A stretch of 64,000 nucleotides of DNA. Origin: Microbulbifer rhizosphaerae. Its GTDB lineage: Bacteria; Pseudomonadota; Gammaproteobacteria; Pseudomonadales; Cellvibrionaceae. Numbering within the stretch: position 1 is the first letter of the stretch; each line of letters opens with the position of its first letter. Position numbers and translations under genes: made by a program. Below the pieces are notes generated by a model that saw nothing but the letters and a program-made list of their open reading frames with translations, made no database searches and had not been told where the DNA came from. The stretch is from assembly GCF_014191725.1 (NCBI RefSeq), contig NZ_JACHWZ010000008.1, positions 62,001-126,000 on the forward strand, written 5' to 3'. Of the stretch, positions 1 through 8,540 are shown in pieces.

Positions 1-1651
1 TATGGCCCAGGTAGTCCCGCACATACTGCGGTACCCCTGCCATGCCTTCATCCGTTTCGGCAATATGCTGCAGGCCCGATAGGAAAAGCACCGGCAGTGC
101 CAGTTCAAAGCCGTTGCTGGTGCGGCGGTCGATATTCGGGATTTCCGAAAATGCCGTGGGAGTAAAATCCATCGGGTCAAAAACGTTGCGCGTGAACGGC
201 AGCATGGCCATATGCCCGGGTGCCCGGTCGGCGGCCCCCTGCCCAAAGGTGATAAATTCCATACCACGCACCGCCTCCATGGTCATCAGGTTGGGGAAGG
301 TGCGCTGCCATCCACGCGGTAGTGTGGCACCGTGAAAATTCACCAGTAGTTCAAAATCTGCCGCGTCTTCGAGAATATCCCGGTAGTAAGCAATCATCGA
401 CTGGCCGTCGCCGGCAAAGAAATCCACTTTGACACCGGCGATGCCCATCTGCTGCAGGCGCGCGAACTCCAGGCGGCGCTTGTCGCGCTCCAGTAGCGCG
501 CCCTTGGGCGTATACTCGGTCTTGTTCCAGGCGCCGGAGGAGTTGTACCAGAGCAGTAAGCGGACATTTTTCTGCGCGGCGTAGTCCGCAAGCTCGGCGA
601 TTTTTTCGTAACCAATATTCTGGTCCCAGTTCACATCCACCAATGTATAGGGCCAGCCCATATCCGCTGAGTAGTCGATAAAACGCTTCTGGGTTTCGTA
701 GTTCACCGAGGCGTCTTTCAGCAGTGCCCAGCTCCAACTCGCCAGCCCCGGTTTCACCCACGGCATGAGGGACACAGCCGGTTCAGCCAGATCGGTGCCC
801 AGGGTCGACCGCGCAATCGTCGGCAGGTCACCGATAGCGATAATCCTCCAGGGAGATTCAAGCGGCAGTTCGGCCTGCGCCATCAGGGCGCCGCCGGTGA
901 ATTTCTCCGGTGCCATCGGATAGCCGATACGGTATTCGCCATCGGGTGATTCCGCCTGCAGGCGGGAAGCGTGGTATCGGCCGTCCATATCCGCCTCGGT
1001 AATCAGGGCCCAGCCACCGCCGGTGTGAAACAGCGCGGGGAAAACCCAACCGGCCCCGGAAGGCGATGCCTCGCCAACAGGAATATCCATCTGGTAGTGC
1101 TCTTCGTAGGAGGGGTTGGTATTCGCCCAGCCGGTCTGCGCCTCGGCCATCGGCTGCAGCCAGGCGCGACTGTCAGCGGCAAAGGCAAAACTGGTGAGTT
1201 CCTCCTTCAGCTCGTACTCACTTTGCGTATCTCCGGGAACCCGGTAGCGGAAAGCCACACCATCGTCGAATACACGCAGTACAATCTGCAGGATTTCACC
1301 ATCCGTATTTTCTACGCGATACATCTGCTCGTTGGCCCGGTACTCGATCACCCGCTGCTTGCCCTGAACCATGGTGTAGTCATCGCGCACCTGGTTCACA
1401 GGTCCCGCACTCAGGTTGCGCAGTTCGCTGCCCAGGTCGCGATCGTTCAGTACCAGTCCCATCTGCGAGGGCTGCAGCACCTCGGCCCGGTCACGCGTGA
1501 TCGAGTAGTGCAACTGGCCCCGATCATTCAGTTCTATCTCCACCGCGATGCGTCCATCGGGGCTCTGCAGTGCGTATTGCTGCTCCCCACTACACGCGGC
1601 GAGCCCCAGAACCAGCCAAGTCGAAAACAGCCTGAATAGTATTCGTTTCAT
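1..1651 (-). CDS. GH97 family alpha-glycosidase (probable retaining alpha-galactosidase type), lipoprotein, 3' end outside window
   Basis: The frame is open from an ATG at 1651 to the window edge (550 codons, no stop), so the C-terminus is missing. The N-terminus MKRILFRLFSTWLVLGLAAC is a lipoprotein signal with Cys20, which suggests outer-membrane anchoring facing the periplasm. An N-terminal beta-sandwich is followed by the GH97 TIM barrel, with VKPGLASWSW, TLVDVNWD, the stretch GVKVDFF near residue 409, and VNFHGATLPRGWQR then MTMEAVRG. Established for the family: retaining members (BtGal97a type) have an Asp nucleophile at the KVDFF position, whereas inverting SusB-like members have Gly there. 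Asp is present here, so alpha-galactosidase-like chemistry is likely. It is the last visible gene of the downstream glycosidase run, 124 bp after the GH2 stop. The family call is firm; the substrate is inferred. Confidence 0.9.
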   Translation of the reverse strand, partial: MKRILFRLFSTWLVLGLAACSGEQQYALQSPDGRIAVEIELNDRGQLHYSITRDRAEVLQPSQMGLVLNDRDLGSELRNLSAGPVNQVRDDYTMVQGKQRVIEYRANEQMYRVENTDGEILQIVLRVFDDGVAFRYRVPGDTQSEYELKEELTSFAFAADSRAWLQPMAEAQTGWANTNPSYEEHYQMDIPVGEASPSGAGWVFPALFHTGGGWALITEADMDGRYHASRLQAESPDGEYRIGYPMAPEKFTGGALMAQAELPLESPWRIIAIGDLPTIARSTLGTDLAEPAVSLMPWVKPGLASWSWALLKDASVNYETQKRFIDYSADMGWPYTLVDVNWDQNIGYEKIAELADYAAQKNVRLLLWYNSSGAWNKTEYTPKGALLERDKRRLEFARLQQMGIAGVKVDFFAGDGQSMIAYYRDILEDAADFELLVNFHGATLPRGWQRTFPNLMTMEAVRGMEFITFGQGAADRAPGHMAMLPFTRNVFDPMDFTPTAFSEIPNIDRRTSNGFELALPVLFLSGLQHIAETDEGMAGVPQYVRDYLGH

Positions 1652-1775
1652 GATTTGATCCGTTGAAATTACCCTTGCCAATAACAAACCCGGTAAACGT
1701 CACTCCCGGTGAAGATGAAACCGCTTGGCCCGCCGGAGTCAGGTTCTAACCCGATATCAGGTTTCGGGCATCGCT

Positions 1776-3620
1776 TTACTGAGCGTTTTCTATCTCCCGA
1801 TAGTAATTTTTCAATACCGCGAACGCTTTCTTCTTGATGCCTTTATCATCGATCAGGCCTTTTCGGTTCCAGCCCTGCTGGTAAACCGGGTGGTTTCGCC
1901 GGGGTGAGCGGAAGTCCGCCAGTATCCAGGGAGAGAGACCGCTGTAGTTGTCCGGCATCCGCTTGAACATGGCCACCTGTTCTTTGTAAAACCACTCCTG
2001 GAACTCTTCGCTCCAGCGGGTTTTTTCGTCGGCATAAAAACCACCTTTGGCTCCGGCCCCGGTTTCGCTAAAAAACAGCGGCTTGTCATAGGCGACTTCC
2101 CACTTTGCGGTGCGGCAATCATCCGGCAGGCCGCCATACCAACCCAGGTACTCGTTCACCGAGACGATATCGGTATATGCGCCCAGCGGGTCGTCGATAC
2201 GGTTGACATCGCCGTTGTAACCGACTTCCAGCGCCGCGGAAATCAGGCGGCTGTCATCGAGGGACCTGGCCTTGTCGATCAGGGATTTCATAAAGCTGGT
2301 GCGCAGGGGACTGACTGGTGTCTCGTTGCCGACGGACCAGATGATCACCGAGGTCCGGTTCCTGTCGCGAACGATCATCTCCTCCAGTTGAGTTTTGGCC
2401 TTGTCCAGCACCTCATCACTGCCGAAGTCGATAGTCCAGTAGACCGGAATCTCCGACCAGACCAGTATTCCCATGGCATCTGCCATACGGGTCATCTGCT
2501 CGTTGTGGGGATAGTGGGCGAGGCGCACCATATTGGCGTTCAGCTCCTTCGCCCAGGTAAGGAGCTGTTCCGCGTCCTCCGCACTGAAGGCTCTTCGCAC
2601 CTGCTGGGGAATCTCCTCGTGAACACTGATGCCGCGCAGGAATACCTGCTCGCCGTTCAACAGTATTTTTTTGCCGGCAGTCTCGATTTTGCGAAAACCG
2701 ATGCTATCCGTAAGCGTCTCGCCATTGAAGTCCAGCTTCACCTGGTACAGCTTGGGACTGTCGGGAGACCAGAGCCCCAGGTCTTCCAGCTCGAACTCGA
2801 ATTCCAGCCGGCCGCCGCTCACCGGGAAACGGCGTTCGAAGCTGAGTTCCGGAACGGCGATGGTCACGTCGCCCTTGCCGGCCGCCCTGTTCAGGTCGAC
2901 GCTGCCGGACACCAGAAAACGGCTGTCCTTCTTGGCCTTGCGGATATCCTGTGCCGGGTCCAGCTGCAGGGCATACTGCTGAATAAAATTGTCCGGCGTG
3001 ACCAGCAGTTTGACGTCCCGGGTAATACCGCCATAGTTCCACCAGTCGGTATTGACCGTGGGGATTTCCTGCGGGTGTCGCTTGTTGTCGACTTTTACCA
3101 CAAGAAAATTGTCTTTCTCTTTCAGGAGATCTGCGGGAATTTCAAAATTGAACGGGGTAAAACCACCTTTGTGGCTTCCCAGCTTCTTCCCGTTGACATA
3201 GACATGCGCCTCATAGTTCACTGCGCCGAAATAGAGGAATGCCCTCTCCCCCTTTTTCAATTTCCGCAGGTCGAAATCCCGCTGGTACCAGATGGTACCC
3301 TCGTAGTAGGTGAGCGTATCGCTCTGGGAATTCCAGTCCCCAGGTACTTCGATGGAATAGGGTTTTTGATATCCGTGTTCCAGCCGGTCGAGCTTATCCT
3401 TCGCCACCGGCCGGTTCCAGTAGGCTTCCCGGTCGCCCTCGCCCCGCTCCTTGTAACGGTAGGTATAGAAGCCGGTTTCGTAGGGATCGACGATATAGTG
3501 CCAAGTGCCGTTCAGGGAGATCGACTCCCTGCTGTCGGTGTTGACGATCAATTTTTCCATCGCTGTGGAGTCCAGGGCAATCAAGGTAATTGCAAAGAAA
3601 CTCAATAATTTTTTAATCAT
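1776..3620 (-). CDS. GH2 family glycosidase, beta-glucuronidase-like, secreted
   Basis: GH2 enzymes hydrolyse terminal beta-galactosides, beta-glucuronides or beta-mannosides by a retaining mechanism. After a signal peptide (MIKKLLSFFAITLIALDSTA) come a jelly-roll domain (WYQRDFDL, VYVNGKKLGSHKGGFTPF), an Ig-like domain and the TIM barrel. The barrel shows LRGISVHEE, the acid/base Glu in WSVGNETP near residue 431 and the nucleophile Glu in FFSETG near residue 518. The modest length (about 615 aa) and NTDWWNYGGITRDV resemble beta-glucuronidases more than beta-galactosidases. The frame extends upstream to 3746, but that extension runs into a repeat and lacks a signal peptide. ATGs at 3620 and 3626 both precede the signal sequence. 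It lies downstream of the GH43 at 3831. With the GH115 and mannonate dehydratase nearby, glucuronate release is a reasonable role. Confidence 0.85.
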   Translation of the reverse strand: MIKKLLSFFAITLIALDSTAMEKLIVNTDSRESISLNGTWHYIVDPYETGFYTYRYKERGEGDREAYWNRPVAKDKLDRLEHGYQKPYSIEVPGDWNSQSDTLTYYEGTIWYQRDFDLRKLKKGERAFLYFGAVNYEAHVYVNGKKLGSHKGGFTPFNFEIPADLLKEKDNFLVVKVDNKRHPQEIPTVNTDWWNYGGITRDVKLLVTPDNFIQQYALQLDPAQDIRKAKKDSRFLVSGSVDLNRAAGKGDVTIAVPELSFERRFPVSGGRLEFEFELEDLGLWSPDSPKLYQVKLDFNGETLTDSIGFRKIETAGKKILLNGEQVFLRGISVHEEIPQQVRRAFSAEDAEQLLTWAKELNANMVRLAHYPHNEQMTRMADAMGILVWSEIPVYWTIDFGSDEVLDKAKTQLEEMIVRDRNRTSVIIWSVGNETPVSPLRTSFMKSLIDKARSLDDSRLISAALEVGYNGDVNRIDDPLGAYTDIVSVNEYLGWYGGLPDDCRTAKWEVAYDKPLFFSETGAGAKGGFYADEKTRWSEEFQEWFYKEQVAMFKRMPDNYSGLSPWILADFRSPRRNHPVYQQGWNRKGLIDDKGIKKKAFAVLKNYYREIENAQ

Positions 3621-3680
3621 AAGCATCACATTGTTACGAAGATTAGAGGGGCAGAACCCTGGGAACGCCGAGTTCCAGCT

Positions 3681-3730
3681 CGGCAAGCGGGCCAGTGGCC
3701 CGCCCGGGTGAACACAAGGTTCGCCCCTAC
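3681..3730. repeat. Intergenic repeat, copy 1 (GCGGGCC/GGCCCGC hairpin)
   Basis: About 50 bp containing a GCGGGCC-AGT-GGCCCGC stem and then a segment ending TTCGCCCCTAC. A close copy lies at 17933-17982. It sits between the GH43 stop and the GH2 start and is the reason the GH2 frame has a spurious N-terminal extension. Confidence 0.6.
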
Positions 3731-3830
3731 CAAGTACGCTCGTCATTCCCGCGCCGGTATGACAAACCTATAAATACCGGATTTGAAATAGAGTATCTAC
3801 AAACCGCCATTTACCCGATCAAGCGGCTTA

Positions 3831-4733
3831 TTATTTCAAAGGCGGGATTTCTATCGGTTGAATCGTGCCATCATCATTGTAAGACAGCGGTGCCATGGAT
3901 ACGCGCCGCTCCCAGTGACTGGGCCCCTCGACATGATAGAAAAGATACCACTGGTCTTTGAATTCGGTAATCGATCCATGAACGTTGAACGAATGACTAT
4001 CTATTATCTCCCCCTTGAATTCAAACGGGCCTAACGGGCTCTTGGCGGTACTGTAAAACATTCGATTGGCTTCACGCTGTCCGGGTGGCCTGGTGGGGTA
4101 GCTTGCGTAGTAAATGCCATTGTGCTTGTGGACCCAGAGGCCTTCGTAGAATCCCTTCATATCCAGACGTTGAATTGGCCCGTCGCGGGTAATCATGTCC
4201 TCTTTTAATTTCACCACACCCAGCTGCTTAGCGCCGCCGACGTAAAGAAATGCCTGCCCGTCATCATCTATGAAAACGTTGGGGTCTATCATATATTCAA
4301 TTCCCGCCTCATGCTTTCTTACAAGAGGCTTGCCGAGCGCATCCTTAAACGGCCCGATCGGAGAATCTGACACAGCTACGCCGATCTCCCCTCCCGCGGT
4401 AAAGTAAAAATAGTACTTTCCATTTCGCTCTATGCAATCCGGTGCCCAGGCTTCTTCGTCAGCCCAGGCGATGTCTTCGAGGCTGAAAATAACACCATGA
4501 TCGGTCCAGGTCTCCATATCGTCCGTGGAGAAGACGTGCCAATCCACCATACCCTTCCAGTTGCGCGCTCCCTCGGCATCGTGGGAAGGGTAGACATACA
4601 GCTTTTCATCAAACACGCGAGCGGACGGATCAGCATGGAAATCAGGCAGGATGACTTCCTGGCCGAATACGGGAGTTGTGAGTGCCTGCAGCCCCACTGC
4701 AATAACGAGAGTTTTTATGGGAATTTTTTTCAT
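3831..4733 (-). CDS. GH43 family glycosidase (arabinofuranosidase/xylosidase type), secreted
   Basis: A 300-aa protein with a signal peptide ending at about VFGQ and a single five-bladed beta-propeller. GH43 enzymes are inverting alpha-L-arabinofuranosidases, beta-xylosidases or exo-galactanases. The three acidic positions are visible: base Asp35 in FHADPSARVF, the pKa-modulating Asp near residue 152 in MIDPNVFIDDDG, and the acid Glu near residue 195 in FYEGLWVHK. It starts 29 bp after the GH2 stop at 4762, so the two are probably co-transcribed. The DNA is AT-richer than the flanking glycosidase genes. A broken paralogue of this gene lies upstream at 7167-7305. The precise substrate cannot be told from sequence; there is no C-terminal accessory domain. 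Confidence 0.88.
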   Translation of the reverse strand: MKKIPIKTLVIAVGLQALTTPVFGQEVILPDFHADPSARVFDEKLYVYPSHDAEGARNWKGMVDWHVFSTDDMETWTDHGVIFSLEDIAWADEEAWAPDCIERNGKYYFYFTAGGEIGVAVSDSPIGPFKDALGKPLVRKHEAGIEYMIDPNVFIDDDGQAFLYVGGAKQLGVVKLKEDMITRDGPIQRLDMKGFYEGLWVHKHNGIYYASYPTRPPGQREANRMFYSTAKSPLGPFEFKGEIIDSHSFNVHGSITEFKDQWYLFYHVEGPSHWERRVSMAPLSYNDDGTIQPIEIPPLK

Positions 4734-4761
4734 AATGTTGTCTACCTAATATCCGCAATTA

Positions 4762-7128
4762 CTATTGTGCCTCAAGGGTTAACACCTCATCTGACAACCC
4801 TTCCGAAGAGACTCTTACCCTTATTGTTCCTTTTGAACGACCCGATTGAAGCGTAAGCAGGGCCTTTCCAAAATAGGTTTGAATCGAGTGTCCGGTGAAA
4901 GGGTCTCTGAGGTCTCCATTGTCCAGCCCAAGCAACCTGCCATTGCCAACCACCTCTACCGTAATTTCCTGGTCTGCATTTGGAACTACGACACCATTCT
5001 CATCCACAAGCCTGATCGCAATGTGAGACAGGTCCTGACCATCGGCGGAAATCTGTGTACGGTCAGGGGACAATAGAATTTGTGCAGGATTTCCGGCGGT
5101 TTTCAACTCATAGGAAGCTACTTCCCGGCCTGCCTTGTATCCTTTGGCCACAATGCGGCCTTTTTCATAAGGGACATGCCAGGTGATCGTGTTATTCGAA
5201 TAATCAGAAGTATTTCGGAATCCTAAGGATTTATCATTCAAGACCAATTCCACACTATCGCAATTGGTGGTGGTATGCACCTGGATGACGCGCCCTTCAT
5301 ATTGGGGGAAACTCCAGTGGCCTGCTAAAAAAGGCCAGCTCCAGTGCGGCTTTCCTGTGTCCATATCCAGCGACTGATCGGCTACTGCGATTCTCACCAT
5401 GGGCACATCATTCCAAACGGACCGGTGAAATGCAGCTGCGGGTTTTTCAACCATACTGACATCAAAAAGACCGTTCACCCGTCCGAAGCTCGGCCATGCT
5501 TTGCTTTCACCCAAATAATCAATCCCGGGCCAAAGAAACTGACCAAAAACAAAGTCATTGTTCGCTACATCGAACCATGGATTAATAGGGTCAAAAGCTC
5601 TGAACTGATCTTTTCTCCCGCGATAGTAAGAAAAGGCTTCAGATACGTAGATAATTCGATCGGGAAATTCTCTTTTTTCATCTTCCAGCCAGGGCTCTTG
5701 GTAGTTATAACCAACTACATCCAGGCTTTGGGCAAAACCATTTACATTATACCTTCTCTCCTGATCCGGCCGAAGCGCAGCTGTAACCAATCGACTGGGA
5801 TCCAGGTCATGAACATAATCTCTTAACTTGATAGCCCGCTCCGTGCCTTTTCCGCTCGTATCGAACTGCTCATCTGTTTCATTTCCGATGCTCCACAGCA
5901 CAATAGAGGGGTGATTGCGGTCCCGCAGCACCATTGCTTCTATGTCTTGTTGCCACCACTCATCGAAATATTTCGCATAATACCCACCTTTCCATTTATC
6001 AAACGCTTCGCCGATGACTACAAAGCCCAACCTGTCGCACATGTCCAGGAACTCCGAAGTAGGCGGATTATGGGAGAGGCGGATCGCGTTGACGCCATAT
6101 TCCTTGAGTATTTGAAGCCTGCGCAAGTATGACTTATCAGGGACTGCAGTACCCAGAGATCCCGCATCAAGATGGAGGTTCATACCCTTCATCTTGATAT
6201 TCTTTCCATTAAGAAAAAAGCCTTTATCCGGGCGGAACCTTATTTCCCTGACACCAAAAGTGGTTTTGTATTCGTCAACCGTTTTACCATTTACTTTTAC
6301 CTTGGTTTCCATCGTGTACAGGTAAGGCTCTTCGATGGACCAGAGCTGCGGTTCCTTGAGGTTTAAGGATTGCTGCAGGGTCTCTTGCTTCGATTTACCA
6401 ACCTGAAGCTTCGATTTCTCTAAAGCGATTTGCTTTCCCTCCTTGTCAACGATCCGGTTTTCTACCAAAACTTCTACCAGACTTTTACTGCTGTTCTCAA
6501 TAGTGGTAGCTATGTTGACTTGCGCTTCCTTTTCTGAAATTTCCGGAGTGGTGATGTATGTCCCCCATGTTGCGATATGTATCGGATCAGTAACTTTTAG
6601 CCAAACATGTCTGTAGATCCCTGAGCCTGAATACCAGCGTGATGAAGGGCTGTCGCTATGGTCTACTCTCACGGCAATGGTATTCTCCCCTCCGTAGTTT
6701 AAGTAAGGGGTTAAGTCATATTCGAAGGTGGTATATCCATAAGGATGAAATCCTAAATGCTTACCGTTGAGATACACATTGCTTTGATGGTATACCCCGT
6801 CAAATTGAATAACTACCTTTTTGTTTTCATGGGATTTGGGGACTGTAAAACTTTTGCGGTACCAACCAATGCCTCCAGGGAAATAACCCATTGCTCCTGC
6901 CATCCAACCTTGCCCGGCATTCTCCTTTGACACTTGCTGCTTTACACTCCAGTCGTGCGGCAACTGTACTTCCTGCCAATTGCTGTCATCGAAATTGGGA
7001 TTTTTGGCTTCAGAGGAATCTCCGAGAAAAAACTTCCAGTCAAAATCAAAATTCTTTGTCTCTCTTGGGCTTTGCGCCAGGCTAAAGGCAGATACTGCCA
7101 GGAGAATAATTGTGCAGATAAATTTCAT
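4762..7128 (-). CDS. GH2 family beta-galactosidase-like enzyme, secreted
   Basis: A 788-aa protein with a cleavable signal (MKFICTIILLAVSAFSLAQ) and the full GH2 architecture. There is a jelly roll (LPHDWSV, GGIGWYRKSF, NVYLNGKHLG), an Ig-like domain, and a TIM barrel with IRLSHNPP, the acid/base Glu near residue 415 in WSIGNET and the nucleophile Glu near residue 495 in YVSEAF. C-terminal beta domains of the DUF4982 and Ig type follow (SVELVLNDKSLG, ISADGQDLSHIAIRLVDENG). It is rich in Lys, Asn and Ile and the DNA is clearly AT-richer than the 9.9-12.7 kb GH2 paralogue. This resembles Bacteroidota homologues, so acquisition by transfer is likely (inference). It is followed closely by the GH43 at 3831 and preceded by a GH43 remnant. 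Confidence 0.9.
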   Translation of the reverse strand: MKFICTIILLAVSAFSLAQSPRETKNFDFDWKFFLGDSSEAKNPNFDDSNWQEVQLPHDWSVKQQVSKENAGQGWMAGAMGYFPGGIGWYRKSFTVPKSHENKKVVIQFDGVYHQSNVYLNGKHLGFHPYGYTTFEYDLTPYLNYGGENTIAVRVDHSDSPSSRWYSGSGIYRHVWLKVTDPIHIATWGTYITTPEISEKEAQVNIATTIENSSKSLVEVLVENRIVDKEGKQIALEKSKLQVGKSKQETLQQSLNLKEPQLWSIEEPYLYTMETKVKVNGKTVDEYKTTFGVREIRFRPDKGFFLNGKNIKMKGMNLHLDAGSLGTAVPDKSYLRRLQILKEYGVNAIRLSHNPPTSEFLDMCDRLGFVVIGEAFDKWKGGYYAKYFDEWWQQDIEAMVLRDRNHPSIVLWSIGNETDEQFDTSGKGTERAIKLRDYVHDLDPSRLVTAALRPDQERRYNVNGFAQSLDVVGYNYQEPWLEDEKREFPDRIIYVSEAFSYYRGRKDQFRAFDPINPWFDVANNDFVFGQFLWPGIDYLGESKAWPSFGRVNGLFDVSMVEKPAAAFHRSVWNDVPMVRIAVADQSLDMDTGKPHWSWPFLAGHWSFPQYEGRVIQVHTTTNCDSVELVLNDKSLGFRNTSDYSNNTITWHVPYEKGRIVAKGYKAGREVASYELKTAGNPAQILLSPDRTQISADGQDLSHIAIRLVDENGVVVPNADQEITVEVVGNGRLLGLDNGDLRDPFTGHSIQTYFGKALLTLQSGRSKGTIRVRVSSEGLSDEVLTLEAQ

Positions 7129-7166
7129 TCTGTTTGATTTCTAATCGTTAGTTTGAAATTCTTTTA

Positions 7167-7305
7167 AACCAAGGGCTCGTCAAGTGCACCCTTAAATGGT
7201 CCGACGGGACGGATCAGCGTGAAAATCGGGCAGGATAACCTCCTGGCCGAATACGGAGGCTGCGTATGCCAGCAACCCCACTGCAATAACGAGAGGTTTT
7301 TTCAT
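7167..7305 (-). pseudogene. Internally deleted GH43 remnant, paralogue of the gene at 3831-4733
   Basis: From an ATG at 7305 the frame reads MKKPLVIAVGLL, then VFGQEVILPDFHADPS, matching the signal peptide and catalytic-base motif of the intact GH43 downstream. The sequence then jumps: shifted by one frame it continues VGPFKGALDEPLV, which matches the later GH43 segment GPFKDALGKPLV. About 80 codons are missing between, the frame is broken, and everything after is lost. The ATG overlaps the stop of the esterase at 7302 (ATGA), so the ancestor was translationally coupled to it. The deletion and the frame break are directly readable. Confidence 0.85.
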
Positions 7306-8435
7306 GGGTTTGGACTCCGTGTACTGTCCAAGTAAGGCTTTAAAGCAGGAGCCAATTGTTTGGCGACCTTTGCATGACCCAGGGGGGATGGGTGAACACT
7401 CGGACTGCTTTTCTTTACGTAGTCTACCGGATTGGCAGTTCCATACCCCTCAAGCCACCCGCTGGTATCAATATAGTGAACCTTGGCGTCACCCGCTGCG
7501 ATTCTGGCATCTACCGCATTTTTGACTTCAGTCTCAAACCAGCCGTTAAACAGTCTTAGGCTGAATATCTCAGTATTGGGGTAAATGTGCCTCAGGTATG
7601 CCAGGAAATCGATGTAACGACTTTGAAAAAGAGCCGGATCGATGTCGGTGTAATGATCGTTTGAGCCCAGGTTTACGACAATGGCCGCAGGCGTATAGGT
7701 TGAAAAGTCCCAGTTTGACGTTGTTGTGTAATTGGGTGTTTGCAATTTTGAATAGGCAGATTCCATTCCTACAGGATGCGCTCCGTATCCATCCACAAGC
7801 GCTATGCCAGGATCTGAAATCTGCGTATGCTCGACACCCAACAAGTCGCCTGCCACCCACGCGAATGCAGCCCCATTTCCATAGGTAGTATCCGCACCGG
7901 TAGTAATCGAATCACCAATGAACTCGACGATCTTATTGTTGGAACTGGAAGGTGCTACCGTCGTTGCCTCTGCATCAAAAACCAGACCGTTAAATGCAAT
8001 TTCTTTCTGATCAAATTGTGCTGCAACTCTTAGCGTATGCGTTCCTGGAGGTAATCCATCAGGCGTTAAATCAACGGTCCCATTGACATTGCTGAACAAT
8101 TTATCAGCGGCATCGTCGATCTTCACAAGAAGCGTAGTCGCTTTGTTTAACTTGATTTGTACATTCGCACCTGTAAACCTGACCTTCAGGTATGCTCCAC
8201 CCCAATAGCTGTGATAGGAATCCGGATCACTTTTGTCCCAGCGGCCGTAATACTCTATATTGGGGTCAGCAGGCTTTACGACCGTGAATTGGTCAATTTC
8301 TGCTGAATTGTCCAACAGTGGCGCATGTCCAGCCCCACTGATTGCTTCTGCGGCATAGAACGCCTTCTCATTAGCACATCCTGATGTACTGATTAACAAT
8401 GCCGTGACTATGAAGAAGATTGCGTATTTTTTCAT
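7302..8435 (-). CDS. SGNH/GDSL esterase lipoprotein (CE2-like carbohydrate esterase)
   Basis: The start at 8435 gives MKKYAIFFIVTALLISTSGC, a lipoprotein signal with lipobox STSGC. The frame is open further upstream but that adds no plausible signal. The N-terminal half is a beta-rich domain (HSYWGGAYLKVRF), and the C-terminal half is an SGNH hydrolase. Block I is EFIGDSITTG (nucleophile Ser), block III VNLGSNDH, and block V VHPSPLGH with the His. The arrangement of a jelly roll before an SGNH domain is typical of CE2 acetyl esterases, which remove O-acetyl groups from xylan or mannan. Product and substrate are inferred. Its stop overlaps the start of the decayed GH43, marking an old operon with the GH2-GH43 pair; its base composition matches that AT-richer block. 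Confidence 0.82.
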   Translation of the reverse strand: MKKYAIFFIVTALLISTSGCANEKAFYAAEAISGAGHAPLLDNSAEIDQFTVVKPADPNIEYYGRWDKSDPDSYHSYWGGAYLKVRFTGANVQIKLNKATTLLVKIDDAADKLFSNVNGTVDLTPDGLPPGTHTLRVAAQFDQKEIAFNGLVFDAEATTVAPSSSNNKIVEFIGDSITTGADTTYGNGAAFAWVAGDLLGVEHTQISDPGIALVDGYGAHPVGMESAYSKLQTPNYTTTSNWDFSTYTPAAIVVNLGSNDHYTDIDPALFQSRYIDFLAYLRHIYPNTEIFSLRLFNGWFETEVKNAVDARIAAGDAKVHYIDTSGWLEGYGTANPVDYVKKSSPSVHPSPLGHAKVAKQLAPALKPYLDSTRSPNP

Positions 8436-8540
8436 TTTCTCAAACCAACTCTTTAGGGCAGCGACCGGCCGCATTGGCGGCCGGTAGGGCATTGAAAAGT
8501 TTTTCCTTGAGGCGGTTAAAAAATTTACTGTCCTGGGCGA

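Noticed and set aside
1651-1775. Promoter in the short gap between GH2 and GH97
   Set aside because: No convincing -35/-10 pair was seen; read-through from the GH2 gene is as likely.
2388-3608. Plus-strand open frame of 406 codons
   Set aside because: Antisense to the GH2 at 1776-3620; no recognisable domain and no ribosome binding site.
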